The notes under the pieces are model-generated. The model saw only the letters and a list, made by a program, of their open reading frames with translations. It was not told the origin of the DNA and ran no database searches. From Acidihalobacter prosperus (GTDB lineage Bacteria; Pseudomonadota; Gammaproteobacteria; DSM-5130; Acidihalobacteraceae): DNA of 61,471 nucleotides. The translations under genes and the position numbers were made by a program. The stretch is from positions 181,693 through 243,163 of the forward strand of contig NZ_JQSG02000006.1 of the NCBI RefSeq assembly GCF_000754095.2, read 5' to 3'. Shown in pieces: positions 36,077-45,248 of the stretch (the first letter of the stretch is position 1; each line of letters begins with the position of its first letter).

Positions 36077-37221
36077 CCGGCATCGTCCGTGGCCGGCGAC
36101 AGCGCGGCATCGAGCTGCAGCGCGGCATCGAGCGCCGCCTGCCGCGTCGCGGCCAGCACGCACAAGTGTCCCATCTTCCGCCCCGGCCTCGCCTCGCGCT
36201 TGCCGTAAAGGTGCAGGCGTGCGCCGTGCATCGCATAGAGCGACTGCCAGCGCGGGCCGTCAGGACGCAGCCAGCGGTCGCCCAGCAGGTTGACCATCGC
36301 AACCGGGCTGAGCAGGCGGGTGTCGCCCAGCGGCAGTCCGCAAAGCGCACGCAGCTGCTGCTCGAACTGCGAGCAGACGCAGGCATCGACGGTGTAGTGC
36401 CCGCTGTTGTGCGGGCGCGGCGCGATTTCGTTCACCAGCAGGCGCCCGTCCCGGGTCACGAAGAACTCCACCGCCAGCACGCCACGGTAATCCAGCCCCC
36501 CGGCGATCCGACCGGCCATCTCGATCGCCTGCGCCGCCAACCCGTCGTCGATCCGCGCCGGCACGCTGGAGATCGCCAGGATACCGTCGCGGTGTTCGTT
36601 TTCCGCCAGCGGATAGCTGGCGATTTCGCCGTCGCCGGCGCGCGCCAGCACCACCGACACCTCGCAGGCCAGCTCGACACGCTGCTCCAGGACGCATTCG
36701 ACCCCGCCCAGCGCATCGAATGCATCGGCAAGCCCCTCGGGCGCATCCAGACGAATCTGACCCTTGCCGTCGTAACCGAAACTGGCGCGCTTGAGTATCG
36801 CCGGGAATCGCACCGCAGCAGCCGCGGCCGCCAGATCCTGCGGTCCCCGCACGGCGGCGAAAGGCGCGGTCGCCAAGCCCATAGCCTGCAGGAAACGCTT
36901 CTCGCGCAGGCGGTCCTGCGTCGTGGCCACCGCTTCCGCCGCAGGGTGCACGGGCACGTGCTGCGCCAGCATACGCAGGGATTCGGCCGGCACGTTCTCG
37001 AACTCGGTGGTCACGGCCGCGCATTCGGCGGCAAGACGCCCCAGGGCCTCGGCATCGTCGTAGCGCGCGCGCAGATGGCCGTCTGCCGCCCTGGCCGCCG
37101 GACTGTCCGCATCCGGATCTAGCACGATCACACGATAGCCCGACTCGTGGGCGGCCAGCACGAACAGGCGGCCGAGCTGGCCGCCGCCCAGCAGACCGAG
37201 CGTGGCGCCGGGCAGGATCAT
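36073..37221 (-). CDS. purK: N5-carboxyaminoimidazole ribonucleotide synthase
   Basis: 382 residues from the ATG giving [20 protein letters not shown], which overlaps the purE stop (ATGA); the long frame upstream is a purE shadow. ATP-grasp enzyme that carboxylates AIR with bicarbonate and ATP in purine synthesis. Motifs: [46 protein letters not shown], and [18 protein letters not shown]. Convergent with cbbR: the two stop codons overlap by four bases. Confidence 0.95.
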   Translation of the reverse strand: MILPGATLGLLGGGQLGRLFVLAAHESGYRVIVLDPDADSPAARAADGHLRARYDDAEALGRLAAECAAVTTEFENVPAESLRMLAQHVPVHPAAEAVATTQDRLREKRFLQAMGLATAPFAAVRGPQDLAAAAAAVRFPAILKRASFGYDGKGQIRLDAPEGLADAFDALGGVECVLEQRVELACEVSVVLARAGDGEIASYPLAENEHRDGILAISSVPARIDDGLAAQAIEMAGRIAGGLDYRGVLAVEFFVTRDGRLLVNEIAPRPHNSGHYTVDACVCSQFEQQLRALCGLPLGDTRLLSPVAMVNLLGDRWLRPDGPRWQSLYAMHGARLHLYGKREARPGRKMGHLCVLAATRQAALDAALQLDAALSPATDDAG

Positions 37222-37715
37222 CCCTGCGGCGGCAAGGTCATGGCGGCCGCCTTGCGCGCCTGCTCCTCGCGGAATGACGTCAGACGCCCGGCCAGCGCCG
37301 CGTCCTCGCCGGCCAGCAACGCCACCGCAAACAGCGCCGCATTGACCGCGCCTGCCTCGCCGATGGCAAACGTGGCCACCGGCACGCCCTTCGGCATCTG
37401 CACGATGGACAACAGCGAATCCATGCCTTTGAGATGACGCGAGGGGACTGGCACGCCCAGCACGGGCAGCGTGGTCTTGCTCGCCAGCATGCCGGGCAGG
37501 TGCGCGGCACCGCCCGCGCCGGCGATGATGCAGGCCAGCCCGCGCGACCGCGCGGTGGACGCATATTCGAAGAGCAGGTCCGGCGTGCGATGCGCCGAAA
37601 CCACCCGCGTTTCGTGCGGCACATCGAACGTCGTCAGACACTCGGCCGCGCAGGCCATCACCGGCCAATCGCTGTCGCTGCCCATGACAATGCCGACCAA
37701 CGGCGCATCCTGCAT
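37218..37715 (-). CDS. purE: N5-carboxyaminoimidazole ribonucleotide mutase
   Basis: 165 residues. Class I PurE moving the carboxyl group of N5-CAIR to C4. Motifs: [35 protein letters not shown] with the catalytic His, and [20 protein letters not shown]. First gene of purEK, divergent from purC with 115 bases between. Confidence 0.96.
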   Translation of the reverse strand: MQDAPLVGIVMGSDSDWPVMACAAECLTTFDVPHETRVVSAHRTPDLLFEYASTARSRGLACIIAGAGGAAHLPGMLASKTTLPVLGVPVPSRHLKGMDSLLSIVQMPKGVPVATFAIGEAGAVNAALFAVALLAGEDAALAGRLTSFREEQARKAAAMTLPPQG

Positions 37716-37830
37716 CGCTCACCCCGATATTGTGTATCGAAAAACCGTTGATTCTCGCCCAGGCCGACGTCGATGCCAAGCGCGGCGCGCGAAAGCATAC
37801 AATAGCCTTTTGCCCACGGAGCCGTCCGGA

Positions 37831-38718
37831 ATGACCGACACCCTCTTCCAGGCCGAGATCAGCAGCCTGCCGCTTCTTCACCGCGGCAAGGTACGGGACA
37901 TTTTCGCCGTCGACGACCGGCATCTGCTTATAGTCGCCACCGATCGCCTATCGGCATTCGATGTGATCCTGCCAGACCCCATCCCCGGCAAGGGGCGAAT
38001 GCTCACCGAAATCTCCCGTTTCTGGTTCGGGCGACTGGCGCACCTGTGCCCCAACCATCTCGCCCCGCTGCGCATCGAGGACGTCATCACGGACCGCGCC
38101 GAGCGCACGCCGCTGGTCGGCCGCTCGATGATCGTGCGTCGCCTGGAGGCTCTTCCGGTGGAGGCCATCGTGCGCGGCTACCTGATCGGATCGGGCTGGA
38201 AGGATTACCAGCGCAGCGGCGGCGTCTGCGGCATTGCACTGCCGCCCGGTCTGCCGCTTGCGGGACGGCTGCCGGAGGCCATCTTCACACCCTCGACCAA
38301 GGCCGCGGTCGGCGACCACGACGAAAACGTCGACTTCGCCCGCCTGTGCGACACCATCGGCCACGAACAGGCGACCCGTGTCCGCGCACTGAGTCTTGCG
38401 CTCTACCGCGAAGCCGCGCGCTATGCGCTCGAACGCGGCATCATCATTGCCGACACCAAGTTCGAATTCGGCCGCGACCCCGAGACGGGCGAGCTGATAC
38501 TGATCGACGAGGCGCTAACGCCCGACTCCTCGCGTTTCTGGCCAGCCGACGCCTACCGCCCCGGCACCAGCCCGCCGTCTTTCGACAAGCAGTTCGTGCG
38601 CGACTATCTGGAAACGCTCGACTGGGACAAGAAGGCGCCGGGACCGCGCCTGCCGCCGGAAATCGTCACCGAAACCGCGGCAAAATACGCCGAGGCTCTG
38701 CAGCGCCTCACCGGATGA
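37831..38718 (+). CDS. purC: SAICAR synthase
   Basis: 295 residues from the ATG giving [20 protein letters not shown]; it is the longer form of PurC found in many non-enteric bacteria. Joins aspartate to CAIR. Motifs: [57 protein letters not shown], and [11 protein letters not shown]. Divergent from purEK, giving three linked steps of one pathway. Convergent with the VpsR-like regulator gene. Confidence 0.96.
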   Translation: MTDTLFQAEISSLPLLHRGKVRDIFAVDDRHLLIVATDRLSAFDVILPDPIPGKGRMLTEISRFWFGRLAHLCPNHLAPLRIEDVITDRAERTPLVGRSMIVRRLEALPVEAIVRGYLIGSGWKDYQRSGGVCGIALPPGLPLAGRLPEAIFTPSTKAAVGDHDENVDFARLCDTIGHEQATRVRALSLALYREAARYALERGIIIADTKFEFGRDPETGELILIDEALTPDSSRFWPADAYRPGTSPPSFDKQFVRDYLETLDWDKKAPGPRLPPEIVTETAAKYAEALQRLTG

Positions 38719-38740
38719 CCGGTCGGCGGCCCTCGCGTCG

Positions 38741-40177
38741 TCAACCGCTGGAATATTCCGTGGGCGCCAGGCCGAGGCGCTGCAGCAGGCGGTAGAGCGT
38801 GGCCCGGGACACGCCGAGCAGCTTGGCTGCTTCCGACACGTTGTTGCCGGTTTGCGAAAGAGCCAGATGCACCGCCTCGCGCTCGGCCTTCTCGCGCGCG
38901 TCGTCCAGCGTGGGCACGCTGCCGGATATGCGTGCGCGCAAACCCATATCCGCGGGGCGGATCAGCTTGTGATCGCACATGACCACGGCGCGATGCACGC
39001 GATTGATCAGCTCGCGCACGTTGCCAGGCCAGTCGTGCTGATCCAGGGCCTGCAGCGCATCCTCGCTGAACCCCTGGATCTGCCGCCTCGATTCATGCCT
39101 GAACCGCTGCAGGAAATAGCGTGCCAGCAACGCGGGATCGCCAGGCCGCTCGCGCAGCGGCGGCACATATAGCGGAATCACGTTCAGGCGGAACATCAGG
39201 TCCTGCCGAAAACGCCCCTCCGCCACGGCCTGCTCCAGATCGACGTGAGTGGCCGCAATGATGCGCACATCGGCGGACACCGTCTGCGTGCCGCCTACCC
39301 GCGTGAACTGCCCTTCCTGGAGGAAACGCAGCAGATGAACCTGCAGACCCACCGGCAGGTCGCCGATTTCGTCAAGAAACAGCGAACCACCCGCCGCGGT
39401 CTCGATCAGACCCTGTTTGCGCTGATGCGCGCCGGTGAACGCGCCTTTTTCGTGCCCGAACAATTCGGACTGGATCAATTCAGGCGGCAGGGCACCGCAA
39501 TTGATCGCCACGAAGGGGCCGTTGGCTCTGCTTGAATGCGCATGCAATGCCAATGCGCACAATTCCTTGCCGGTTCCCGTTTCCCCCCGCACCAGCACCG
39601 AGCAGTCGGTATGCGAGATTTTGCGGATGTCGCCGAACAGTTGGAGCATCGGCGCACTCATGCCCACCATGTCACGCTCGGACATCAGCTCGACTTCGGT
39701 CTCGGGACCATGAATATGCGTCAGCACGCCCATGCCCCAGGCATGGCCCAGGGTATGAAGCAAACGCTCCGCGTCGACCGGCATGCGATGGAAATCGTGG
39801 CAGTACTGCCCCACCAGGCCGAGCAGCTCCGGGTCGGATTCCTGTTCGTCGAGCAGCGCGACCCAGCGCATCTGGGCGGCCAGCTCGCCCATGACCTGCC
39901 GCACCAGGCGGGTGGGCGCGCATTGCGCGAAATCGACGATCCCGATCACCGCCTCGCTCGCCCGCAGGGCTTCGATACCGGCATCGGGCGCAATATGGCG
40001 CACCGACCAGCCGGCATCGCGCAATGCATCGAACAGCGGCGCAAGCGCCGTTACCGGATCGCCCAGATAGGCGACCACGCGGCGTTCCTGGCGATCGGGA
40101 TCGACCGCCGTCCACGGTCCCGACGAAGCCGTATAGGGCATGACGTCCAAATAGCCATCGGCCTTGTATTCGATCAT
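38741..40177 (-). CDS. VpsR-like sigma-54 dependent activator of the amyloid/EPS locus
   Basis: 478 residues. Receiver-like domain (about 33-145) with Asp82 in IGIVDFAQC, then an AAA+ domain: Walker A GETGTGKE (198-205), the sigma-54 contact loop GAFTGA (245-250), Walker B GGSLFLDEIGDLP, and a Fis-type helix-turn-helix NVSEAAKLLGVSRATLYRLL. Domain order and the first domain resemble VpsR, the c-di-GMP-responsive regulator of Vibrio polysaccharide. Unlike a sigma-70 activator it retains the full GAFTGA. Last gene of the 12.6-kb locus it probably controls; the FapF-like gene ends 39 bases upstream. Confidence 0.8.
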   Translation of the reverse strand: MIEYKADGYLDVMPYTASSGPWTAVDPDRQERRVVAYLGDPVTALAPLFDALRDAGWSVRHIAPDAGIEALRASEAVIGIVDFAQCAPTRLVRQVMGELAAQMRWVALLDEQESDPELLGLVGQYCHDFHRMPVDAERLLHTLGHAWGMGVLTHIHGPETEVELMSERDMVGMSAPMLQLFGDIRKISHTDCSVLVRGETGTGKELCALALHAHSSRANGPFVAINCGALPPELIQSELFGHEKGAFTGAHQRKQGLIETAAGGSLFLDEIGDLPVGLQVHLLRFLQEGQFTRVGGTQTVSADVRIIAATHVDLEQAVAEGRFRQDLMFRLNVIPLYVPPLRERPGDPALLARYFLQRFRHESRRQIQGFSEDALQALDQHDWPGNVRELINRVHRAVVMCDHKLIRPADMGLRARISGSVPTLDDAREKAEREAVHLALSQTGNNVSEAAKLLGVSRATLYRLLQRLGLAPTEYSSG

Positions 40178-40216
40178 TCCACACCCTTTCCTTTCTGCGA
40201 CGTCCGGGAACGCCGT

Positions 40217-41260
40217 TCAGAACGCATAGGGGACCTTCAGACTCACCTGCAGATTGGGGGCATCCTTGGTAAGTCCCACCATGACATTGGTCACGAATGT
40301 CGTGTGGCTATTCAACGCGTAGGAGACCCCCAGCGCAAGCGCGGCGGCATTGGCGTTGCTGCCGACGACATTCTGCCACGCGCCGCCATCCGGCCGCAGA
40401 CGGGTTTCTTGCGAAATGGCGTCGTTATAGGCGAATGTGAGACTCATCTTGTCGTTGACTGCAAAGGCGGTGCCGAAACCAATGCCGATCAGGTTGCCCG
40501 CCAGCACGTCGCCGCCGGCGGACGGTGGCTGGCTGTTGATATTGGGCACGTGACGTTCGAAGTTATAGGTATAGCTCAGGCTGCCGAACAATATGGCCGG
40601 ACTCGTGGTCTGTATGAAGCTCAAGCCGGTCGTATAGGACCATACGCCGCTGCCGGTCGCAAGCGAGGACGGAAAGCTCAGGTTGTTGTTTTGCGGCTGC
40701 GTCTGCAGCTGTATTCCGTACGGGCTGCGCCCTGTCGGCGACTTGAGCTGATTGTTCCAGATGATCGCCGGATATGCGTGCCCCTGACCTATCAATTCGT
40801 AGTTGAGCAGCATCGCGATATCGCCAATCTGCCCCCCGTTCCTGACGGTCTGCTCGCTCGCCTGGGTGGTCGATCCCTGCACGCCGACCGATTCGTAGGT
40901 ACTCTGGCGCATCAGATAGGGCACAGCGACGCCCAGCTGCAATCGATCGGTCGGCGAATAAGTGGCCTGCAGGCTGAAGGTCTCGATATTGCTCGTGACC
41001 TTGCTGACATTGATATTGCCGAGAAATATTGCGCCCAGCGCCAGAAAACCGTTGAGCGTGAGCGCATTGCTGTCCGAATAGGCGTAGGTAAAACCCGGCT
41101 CGAGCGTGAACTGTCCCGGCACGAACAGCGCATTCTGCTGCTGATATACGCTGGCGACACTGCCTTCTTCCGGCGGCTTGCTGCCAACCGCCGCCCTGGC
41201 GCACAAAGGCGCCGCAAAAAGCACCGCGCACAACACCAAAGGTATCGCATTTCGTTGCAT
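40217..41260 (-). CDS. FapF-like outer-membrane channel protein (phenol MetA family)
   Basis: 347 residues with signal peptide MQRNAIPLVLCAVLFAAPLCARA. A beta-barrel of the MetA-pathway-of-phenol-degradation family (VYQQQNALFVPGQFTLEPGF, TDRLQLGVAVPYLM), ending VSLKVPYAF with a terminal Phe. FapF, the amyloid export channel of Pseudomonas, belongs to this broad family. Here a FapF role is inferred from the C39 protease and repeat protein upstream in the same gene run. The N-terminal coiled-coil plug domain of FapF is not obvious, so another barrel role, e.g. polysaccharide export, remains possible. Confidence 0.55.
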   Translation of the reverse strand: MQRNAIPLVLCAVLFAAPLCARAAVGSKPPEEGSVASVYQQQNALFVPGQFTLEPGFTYAYSDSNALTLNGFLALGAIFLGNINVSKVTSNIETFSLQATYSPTDRLQLGVAVPYLMRQSTYESVGVQGSTTQASEQTVRNGGQIGDIAMLLNYELIGQGHAYPAIIWNNQLKSPTGRSPYGIQLQTQPQNNNLSFPSSLATGSGVWSYTTGLSFIQTTSPAILFGSLSYTYNFERHVPNINSQPPSAGGDVLAGNLIGIGFGTAFAVNDKMSLTFAYNDAISQETRLRPDGGAWQNVVGSNANAAALALGVSYALNSHTTFVTNVMVGLTKDAPNLQVSLKVPYAF

Positions 41261-41316
41261 AAATTCCTCTTCTTATTCGCATTTATTGACAGGCACGCAA
41301 CCGGCAGGATCAAGCT

Positions 41317-42300
41317 TCACTCGGCCACCACATGACCTGAGTCACGAGCCTGTACCGAACCGCAGACGGTGACGCCCGCATGAATTTCTATCCGGTGCGC
41401 GGTCACCGAGGCCTGCACGTCGGGATCGCCGATCAGGCACCCGGGTGCGACGGTCAACAGGCCATCCGCGACCACCGGCCCCTTGATGCGGCAGCCAGGA
41501 CCGATCACCACATCGCCACGGCAGACCACCGCACCCTCCACCACCGTGTCGCGTCCCAGCACCAGCCGCTTGTGAGCCTTCACGCTGCCCCGGCAATGTG
41601 TGCCGGCCGGAAGCAACAGGGAAGATTTCGCAATCATGTCCGCGCGCCGCCCGCGACCGCCGCCTGACTGTCTGATCCAGCGCTCGGGTGGCGTGTCCGG
41701 CACGTCGCCGGCGACGATCCACGGGGCGATCAGGAACTCGAAGGCGCATCCGCTGCCGATCCTGATGATCTCCCCGGCCGAGGTATGCCCAAAAAGCCGA
41801 CAGTCCGCACCGGCCTCAAGATGGCGTTCGGCATGGGACCAGCGCAGCACCGTCGTGGCGACACCCAATCGCATGTCGCCATCCGCAAGCAGGGCACGAT
41901 AGAGGCCACCGCTACCGGCAACGAGATCGCCCCGCGCCCAGATTTCGCGCAACCACCGCGTATTCGCCGGCACGAAAAGCCCGCCCTGGGCCAGCACCAC
42001 CCGCCCCTTGTCGGGATCGACGGGATCCAGGGTCGCGGGATGCCCCCGCGTCGCCGGCACGACCAGCACATCCTCGCCGGATTCGAGCGGGTGATGCAGC
42101 ACGCCTTCGCCGGCCAGGGCAAGGCCAGTACCGATGGCGCCGAACTTGGCGGCAAAACGCCTGGCAAGATAATCGGGACGGTAGCCGTCCTCCGACAGGG
42201 CCAAAGGGGCGGCCTCTTTGCCGGTCAGCCATACCATCAAGGCCGAAACGAGCGGCAGGACCGCGAGCACCAACGTCAGGATAATGAGTCCGAGCAACAT
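41317..42300 (-). CDS. Membrane-anchored bactofilin-like (polymer-forming) protein
   Basis: 327 residues. One N-terminal membrane helix (MLLGLIILTLVLAVLPLVSA), a middle domain, and a C-terminal stretch of repeating beta-helix rungs (HCRGSVKAHKRLVLGRDTVV, EGAVVCRGDVVIGPGCRIKG, GPVVADGLLTVAPGCLIG, HRIEIHAGVTVCGSVQARD), the pattern of the bactofilin/DUF583 fold. GGAGG lies before the ATG. It follows the glycosyltransferase by 3 bases. Possibly a scaffold for a cell-envelope synthase. Confidence 0.7.
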   Translation of the reverse strand: MLLGLIILTLVLAVLPLVSALMVWLTGKEAAPLALSEDGYRPDYLARRFAAKFGAIGTGLALAGEGVLHHPLESGEDVLVVPATRGHPATLDPVDPDKGRVVLAQGGLFVPANTRWLREIWARGDLVAGSGGLYRALLADGDMRLGVATTVLRWSHAERHLEAGADCRLFGHTSAGEIIRIGSGCAFEFLIAPWIVAGDVPDTPPERWIRQSGGGRGRRADMIAKSSLLLPAGTHCRGSVKAHKRLVLGRDTVVEGAVVCRGDVVIGPGCRIKGPVVADGLLTVAPGCLIGDPDVQASVTAHRIEIHAGVTVCGSVQARDSGHVVAE

Positions 42301-42303
42301 GCC

Positions 42304-43698
42304 TCACCCCTCCTTGGGATCGATCGGCACTTCGCCATGACCGGCACCGGGTGCGCGGAATCGCTCGGTCTTCTGCCAGTGCACGTGCCGGCGCCGGAAC
42401 ACGGCCAGCAACTCCAGGATCAGCCCCGAAGTCACGGCATAGGTCGACACGAGATAACCCAGTATCGCCAGCGGTACGAGCCGGCCTTTGGCGGGCGTAC
42501 CATCCAGGTGCGCCGCGCTGGCCAGCTGGTAGAAACTCGCGGCATTGCCGAAGGTGCCATAACTGACGACCGCCAGCATGATGAAAAACCCGGGATGGTT
42601 GTCGCCCAGAAGCCAGAGCAGGTAGATGATCAGCCAGCCGAGCATCAGGATCGGCGCCATCACATAGATGCCCAGCAGGGCGACGCCATCCAGTTTCTCG
42701 CGCATGCTGACGACGCGCGAAGCGAGCAGCGGCACGATATAACGCATCAGCACACGGTTATGGCCGCGCGACCAACGCCTGAGTTGGCGGAAGCGCGCGG
42801 GCCAGTTCTCGACCACCTCCTCGTAGCATTCGGCACGGTTCTGGTAAACCGTCTTCCAGCCGTTCAACAACAGCCGGAAGGTCATTTCGGTATCCTCCGC
42901 CAGCGAATAGACATCCCAGCCGCCCACCTCGCGCAGGGCGCTCAGACGCACGCCGCCAACGGTGCCGCCGTACTGCGGAACCAGCCCGAGATTCATACGC
43001 GCCTGCTGGTCGACCTGGTATCCGCCGGCCCGCTCCAGATCCTGCAGACGGGTCAGCAGATTGCACGCACTGTTGTGCGGTACCACGCGCCCCATCACAG
43101 CGCCCACCTCAGGATCGAAAAACGGCGAGACCAGCTGTTTGATCAAACGCGGTCCCGGCAGGTAGTCCGCATCGAAGACCAGCACGATCTCCGCCTCCAG
43201 TTCGCCGGTGACGGACGCCAGCGCCGCCGCCTTGCCGCTCAGACCCTCGCTGCGGTGTCGGGGATGAATCAGATCGCAATGCCGTGCCGCATAGTCGTCG
43301 AGAATGCGGCCTGTCGCATCTTCCGAACGATCGTCGATGGGCACGATACGCAGACGCTCGCGCGGATAGTCTGCCTCCAGCAAGGCATCGAGAACATGCG
43401 CGATGACGGCCGCTTCGTTATGGGCCGGAATCAGGACGGCGACATGCGGCCAGTCCGCTTCGACGATATCCAGATAGGGATGGTGCTGACGAGCCAGCAG
43501 GCGGTTCAGGGTGAACACCAGATGCCTGATGGTATAAAGCGCAAGCAGCGCGATGATGAAAACGGCCAGCGGCTCCAGCACGACGATCAGCGCGCCATGC
43601 GCGGCGCCTCCGGCAATCGCCGCCCGCGCTGGCGGGCCGTCCTGCAGCAGGGCGGGGCCGGCGGCGACTGCGGTGACCGGCAGGACCTCATGATACAT
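42304..43698 (-). CDS. Processive family 2 glycosyltransferase (membrane)
   Basis: 464 residues. N-terminal membrane segment, then the GT-A domain: VAVLIPAHNEAAVIAHVLDA, VPIDDRSEDATGRIL, VLVFDADYLPGPRLI (DxD), LAEDTEMTFRLLLNG (catalytic Asp) and RFRQLRRWSRGHNR (Q..RW). The last part has three to four membrane helices. This set marks processive synthases such as cellulose, hyaluronan or poly-GlcNAc synthases. It likely makes and exports the exopolysaccharide of the locus; a WecB-type epimerase nearby suggests ManNAc/GlcNAc. Overlaps the upstream membrane protein by 11 bases. Confidence 0.85.
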   Translation of the reverse strand: MYHEVLPVTAVAAGPALLQDGPPARAAIAGGAAHGALIVVLEPLAVFIIALLALYTIRHLVFTLNRLLARQHHPYLDIVEADWPHVAVLIPAHNEAAVIAHVLDALLEADYPRERLRIVPIDDRSEDATGRILDDYAARHCDLIHPRHRSEGLSGKAAALASVTGELEAEIVLVFDADYLPGPRLIKQLVSPFFDPEVGAVMGRVVPHNSACNLLTRLQDLERAGGYQVDQQARMNLGLVPQYGGTVGGVRLSALREVGGWDVYSLAEDTEMTFRLLLNGWKTVYQNRAECYEEVVENWPARFRQLRRWSRGHNRVLMRYIVPLLASRVVSMREKLDGVALLGIYVMAPILMLGWLIIYLLWLLGDNHPGFFIMLAVVSYGTFGNAASFYQLASAAHLDGTPAKGRLVPLAILGYLVSTYAVTSGLILELLAVFRRRHVHWQKTERFRAPGAGHGEVPIDPKEG

Positions 43699-44488
43699 GT
43701 CGAGTCCTCCAACTCATGGCCCAGGTATACAGGCCGACGATACCCGCGATATCGAGCATCAAACCGGCGAACAGGAACAGCGGCGCCATGGCCAGCAAGG
43801 ACAAATGCCGGATCAGCCATGCATGCAGCAGATACTGCATGGGTATGAAGATCACAAGCCAAAGCTGCGTCAGCCAGGTCAGCAGGAGCTGGCGCCCCAG
43901 CGAGAAGTCCAGCGGATAGTAGATCAGCGCGTACAACAGCGGTACCAGGCACACCAGGATCAGCCCTGCGATCAGCAGCGATTCGAGATAGCCGTCCAGA
44001 TCGTACGGGAAAGGCCCGAGCACCGGCGTAAAGCTCAGCAGCGCGATCGCCAGTGCGAGCGCGCCGCTGGCCGCGAAAAGACGCAACGGGAGCCAACGGC
44101 GCGGCATCAGCCACGCCAGCAGCACCCCCGCCAACACCAACAGCGCGCCCCACCACCACTGCAGGCTGCTCGGCGGCGGCGCGCCCAGCGCCGGCAGCGG
44201 CAACGCCAGCGCATAAGGTCCGAACAGCGGGTAGGTGCTCTCCATCACGCACTCGCCCCCGGTCATGCCGGCACACCACAAGGATTCGATCTGGAACCAC
44301 AGGGGCAGTATCAACAGGGGCACCGCACCGATCGTCAGCGCACACAACAACCCGCCGAGCGCGGCCGGTCTCCAGGCCAGTCCGCTCGTGACCTGCAGCA
44401 CACGCAAGCCGCGATGCAGTGGGATATCGCCGCCCCGCCAGCCTTGATGGCGCTGGCGCTGGATGTCGTCAAAAGGCGTAGAAGACAC
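43688..44488 (-). CDS. Polytopic membrane protein of the EPS locus
   Basis: 266 residues if started at GTG 44488, which has GGAGG eight bases ahead; the ATG at 44536 would give 282 residues but overlaps the YaiO-like gene by 68 bases. About seven hydrophobic helices, including a block resembling those in cellulose-synthase partner proteins (PLDFSLGRQLLLTWLTQLWL, YAWLIRHL-type). No known family is recognised with certainty. It lies directly before the glycosyltransferase and is likely its partner in the membrane. Confidence 0.6.
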   Translation of the reverse strand: MSSTPFDDIQRQRHQGWRGGDIPLHRGLRVLQVTSGLAWRPAALGGLLCALTIGAVPLLILPLWFQIESLWCAGMTGGECVMESTYPLFGPYALALPLPALGAPPPSSLQWWWGALLVLAGVLLAWLMPRRWLPLRLFAASGALALAIALLSFTPVLGPFPYDLDGYLESLLIAGLILVCLVPLLYALIYYPLDFSLGRQLLLTWLTQLWLVIFIPMQYLLHAWLIRHLSLLAMAPLFLFAGLMLDIAGIVGLYTWAMSWRTRHVS

Positions 44489-45248
44489 CGATCCGGCCTC
44501 CGGTTCGTCGATAGTAGGGGTTGCTGTAATCTTCAAGATAAAGCGAAAACCCCCAGTCCGGCGTCACCCACTGCCGCCAGTTCAGCGAGATATCGCGACT
44601 CTGATAATTCACATTCAGCGCATTCGCCCCGAGCACGAGGTAGGCCTCGCCGCCCCAGCCGTAACGCAAGGTCAGGTAGTGTCGTCCCGCACGCCCCTGC
44701 GTGACGGCCACGAAACTGCGGCCGGCAAAAGCAGCGCCCGGATCGCTGCGCGCCCAGTCGTGCCCCCCCTGCAATACCCAGTCGGCGGGCAGATAGGCCA
44801 CCAGGCCTGCATTGAGCGCCGAGGTTTTGTGCCCGTCACGGAATTCGATGCGGCTCGCGCCGACCGAGGTGATCAGCCAGCCGCCCCCCAGCCACTTGCG
44901 CGCAAGACTGGCGTCGAAGCGGCGCGATGGCATGATGTCGCCGGCATTGCTGCCGCCCAGGCTCAGGCTCGTATACCAGCGTGGCGACAACGTCTGGGTC
45001 AGGCCGATCACGCCGTAGCTCGCGCGCTGCCCGAACTCGCGGTTGTGGTCGAGCTCCCAGTTCCACACAGTGCCGCTGCCCACGCCCCACACACCCGCCG
45101 CATAAAGGCCCTGCCAGCTGCCATAACCCTGGGTCAGGCGGTAATTCATCGCGCCTCCCTCCACGTAGCCCGATGCCCGCGCCGTCGACGCGCAGACCGG
45201 CGGCAACAACACGCCCAGGACGCAGGCGCAACGCATCAGGCGGTGCAT
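44469..45248 (-). CDS. YaiO-like outer-membrane beta-barrel protein
   Basis: 259 residues from the ATG giving MHRLMRCACVLGVLLPPVCA, a signal peptide ending at ARA; it overlaps the wecB stop by 13 bases and the longer frame upstream is a wecB shadow. Strand-rich sequence with NWELDHNREFGQRASYGVIG, LSLGGSNAGDIMPSRR, and an end GGRIGVFYAF with a terminal Phe. This matches the YaiO family of barrels found beside polysaccharide genes. Possible export of the polysaccharide. Confidence 0.72.
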   Translation of the reverse strand: MHRLMRCACVLGVLLPPVCASTARASGYVEGGAMNYRLTQGYGSWQGLYAAGVWGVGSGTVWNWELDHNREFGQRASYGVIGLTQTLSPRWYTSLSLGGSNAGDIMPSRRFDASLARKWLGGGWLITSVGASRIEFRDGHKTSALNAGLVAYLPADWVLQGGHDWARSDPGAAFAGRSFVAVTQGRAGRHYLTLRYGWGGEAYLVLGANALNVNYQSRDISLNWRQWVTPDWGFSLYLEDYSNPYYRRTGGRIGVFYAF

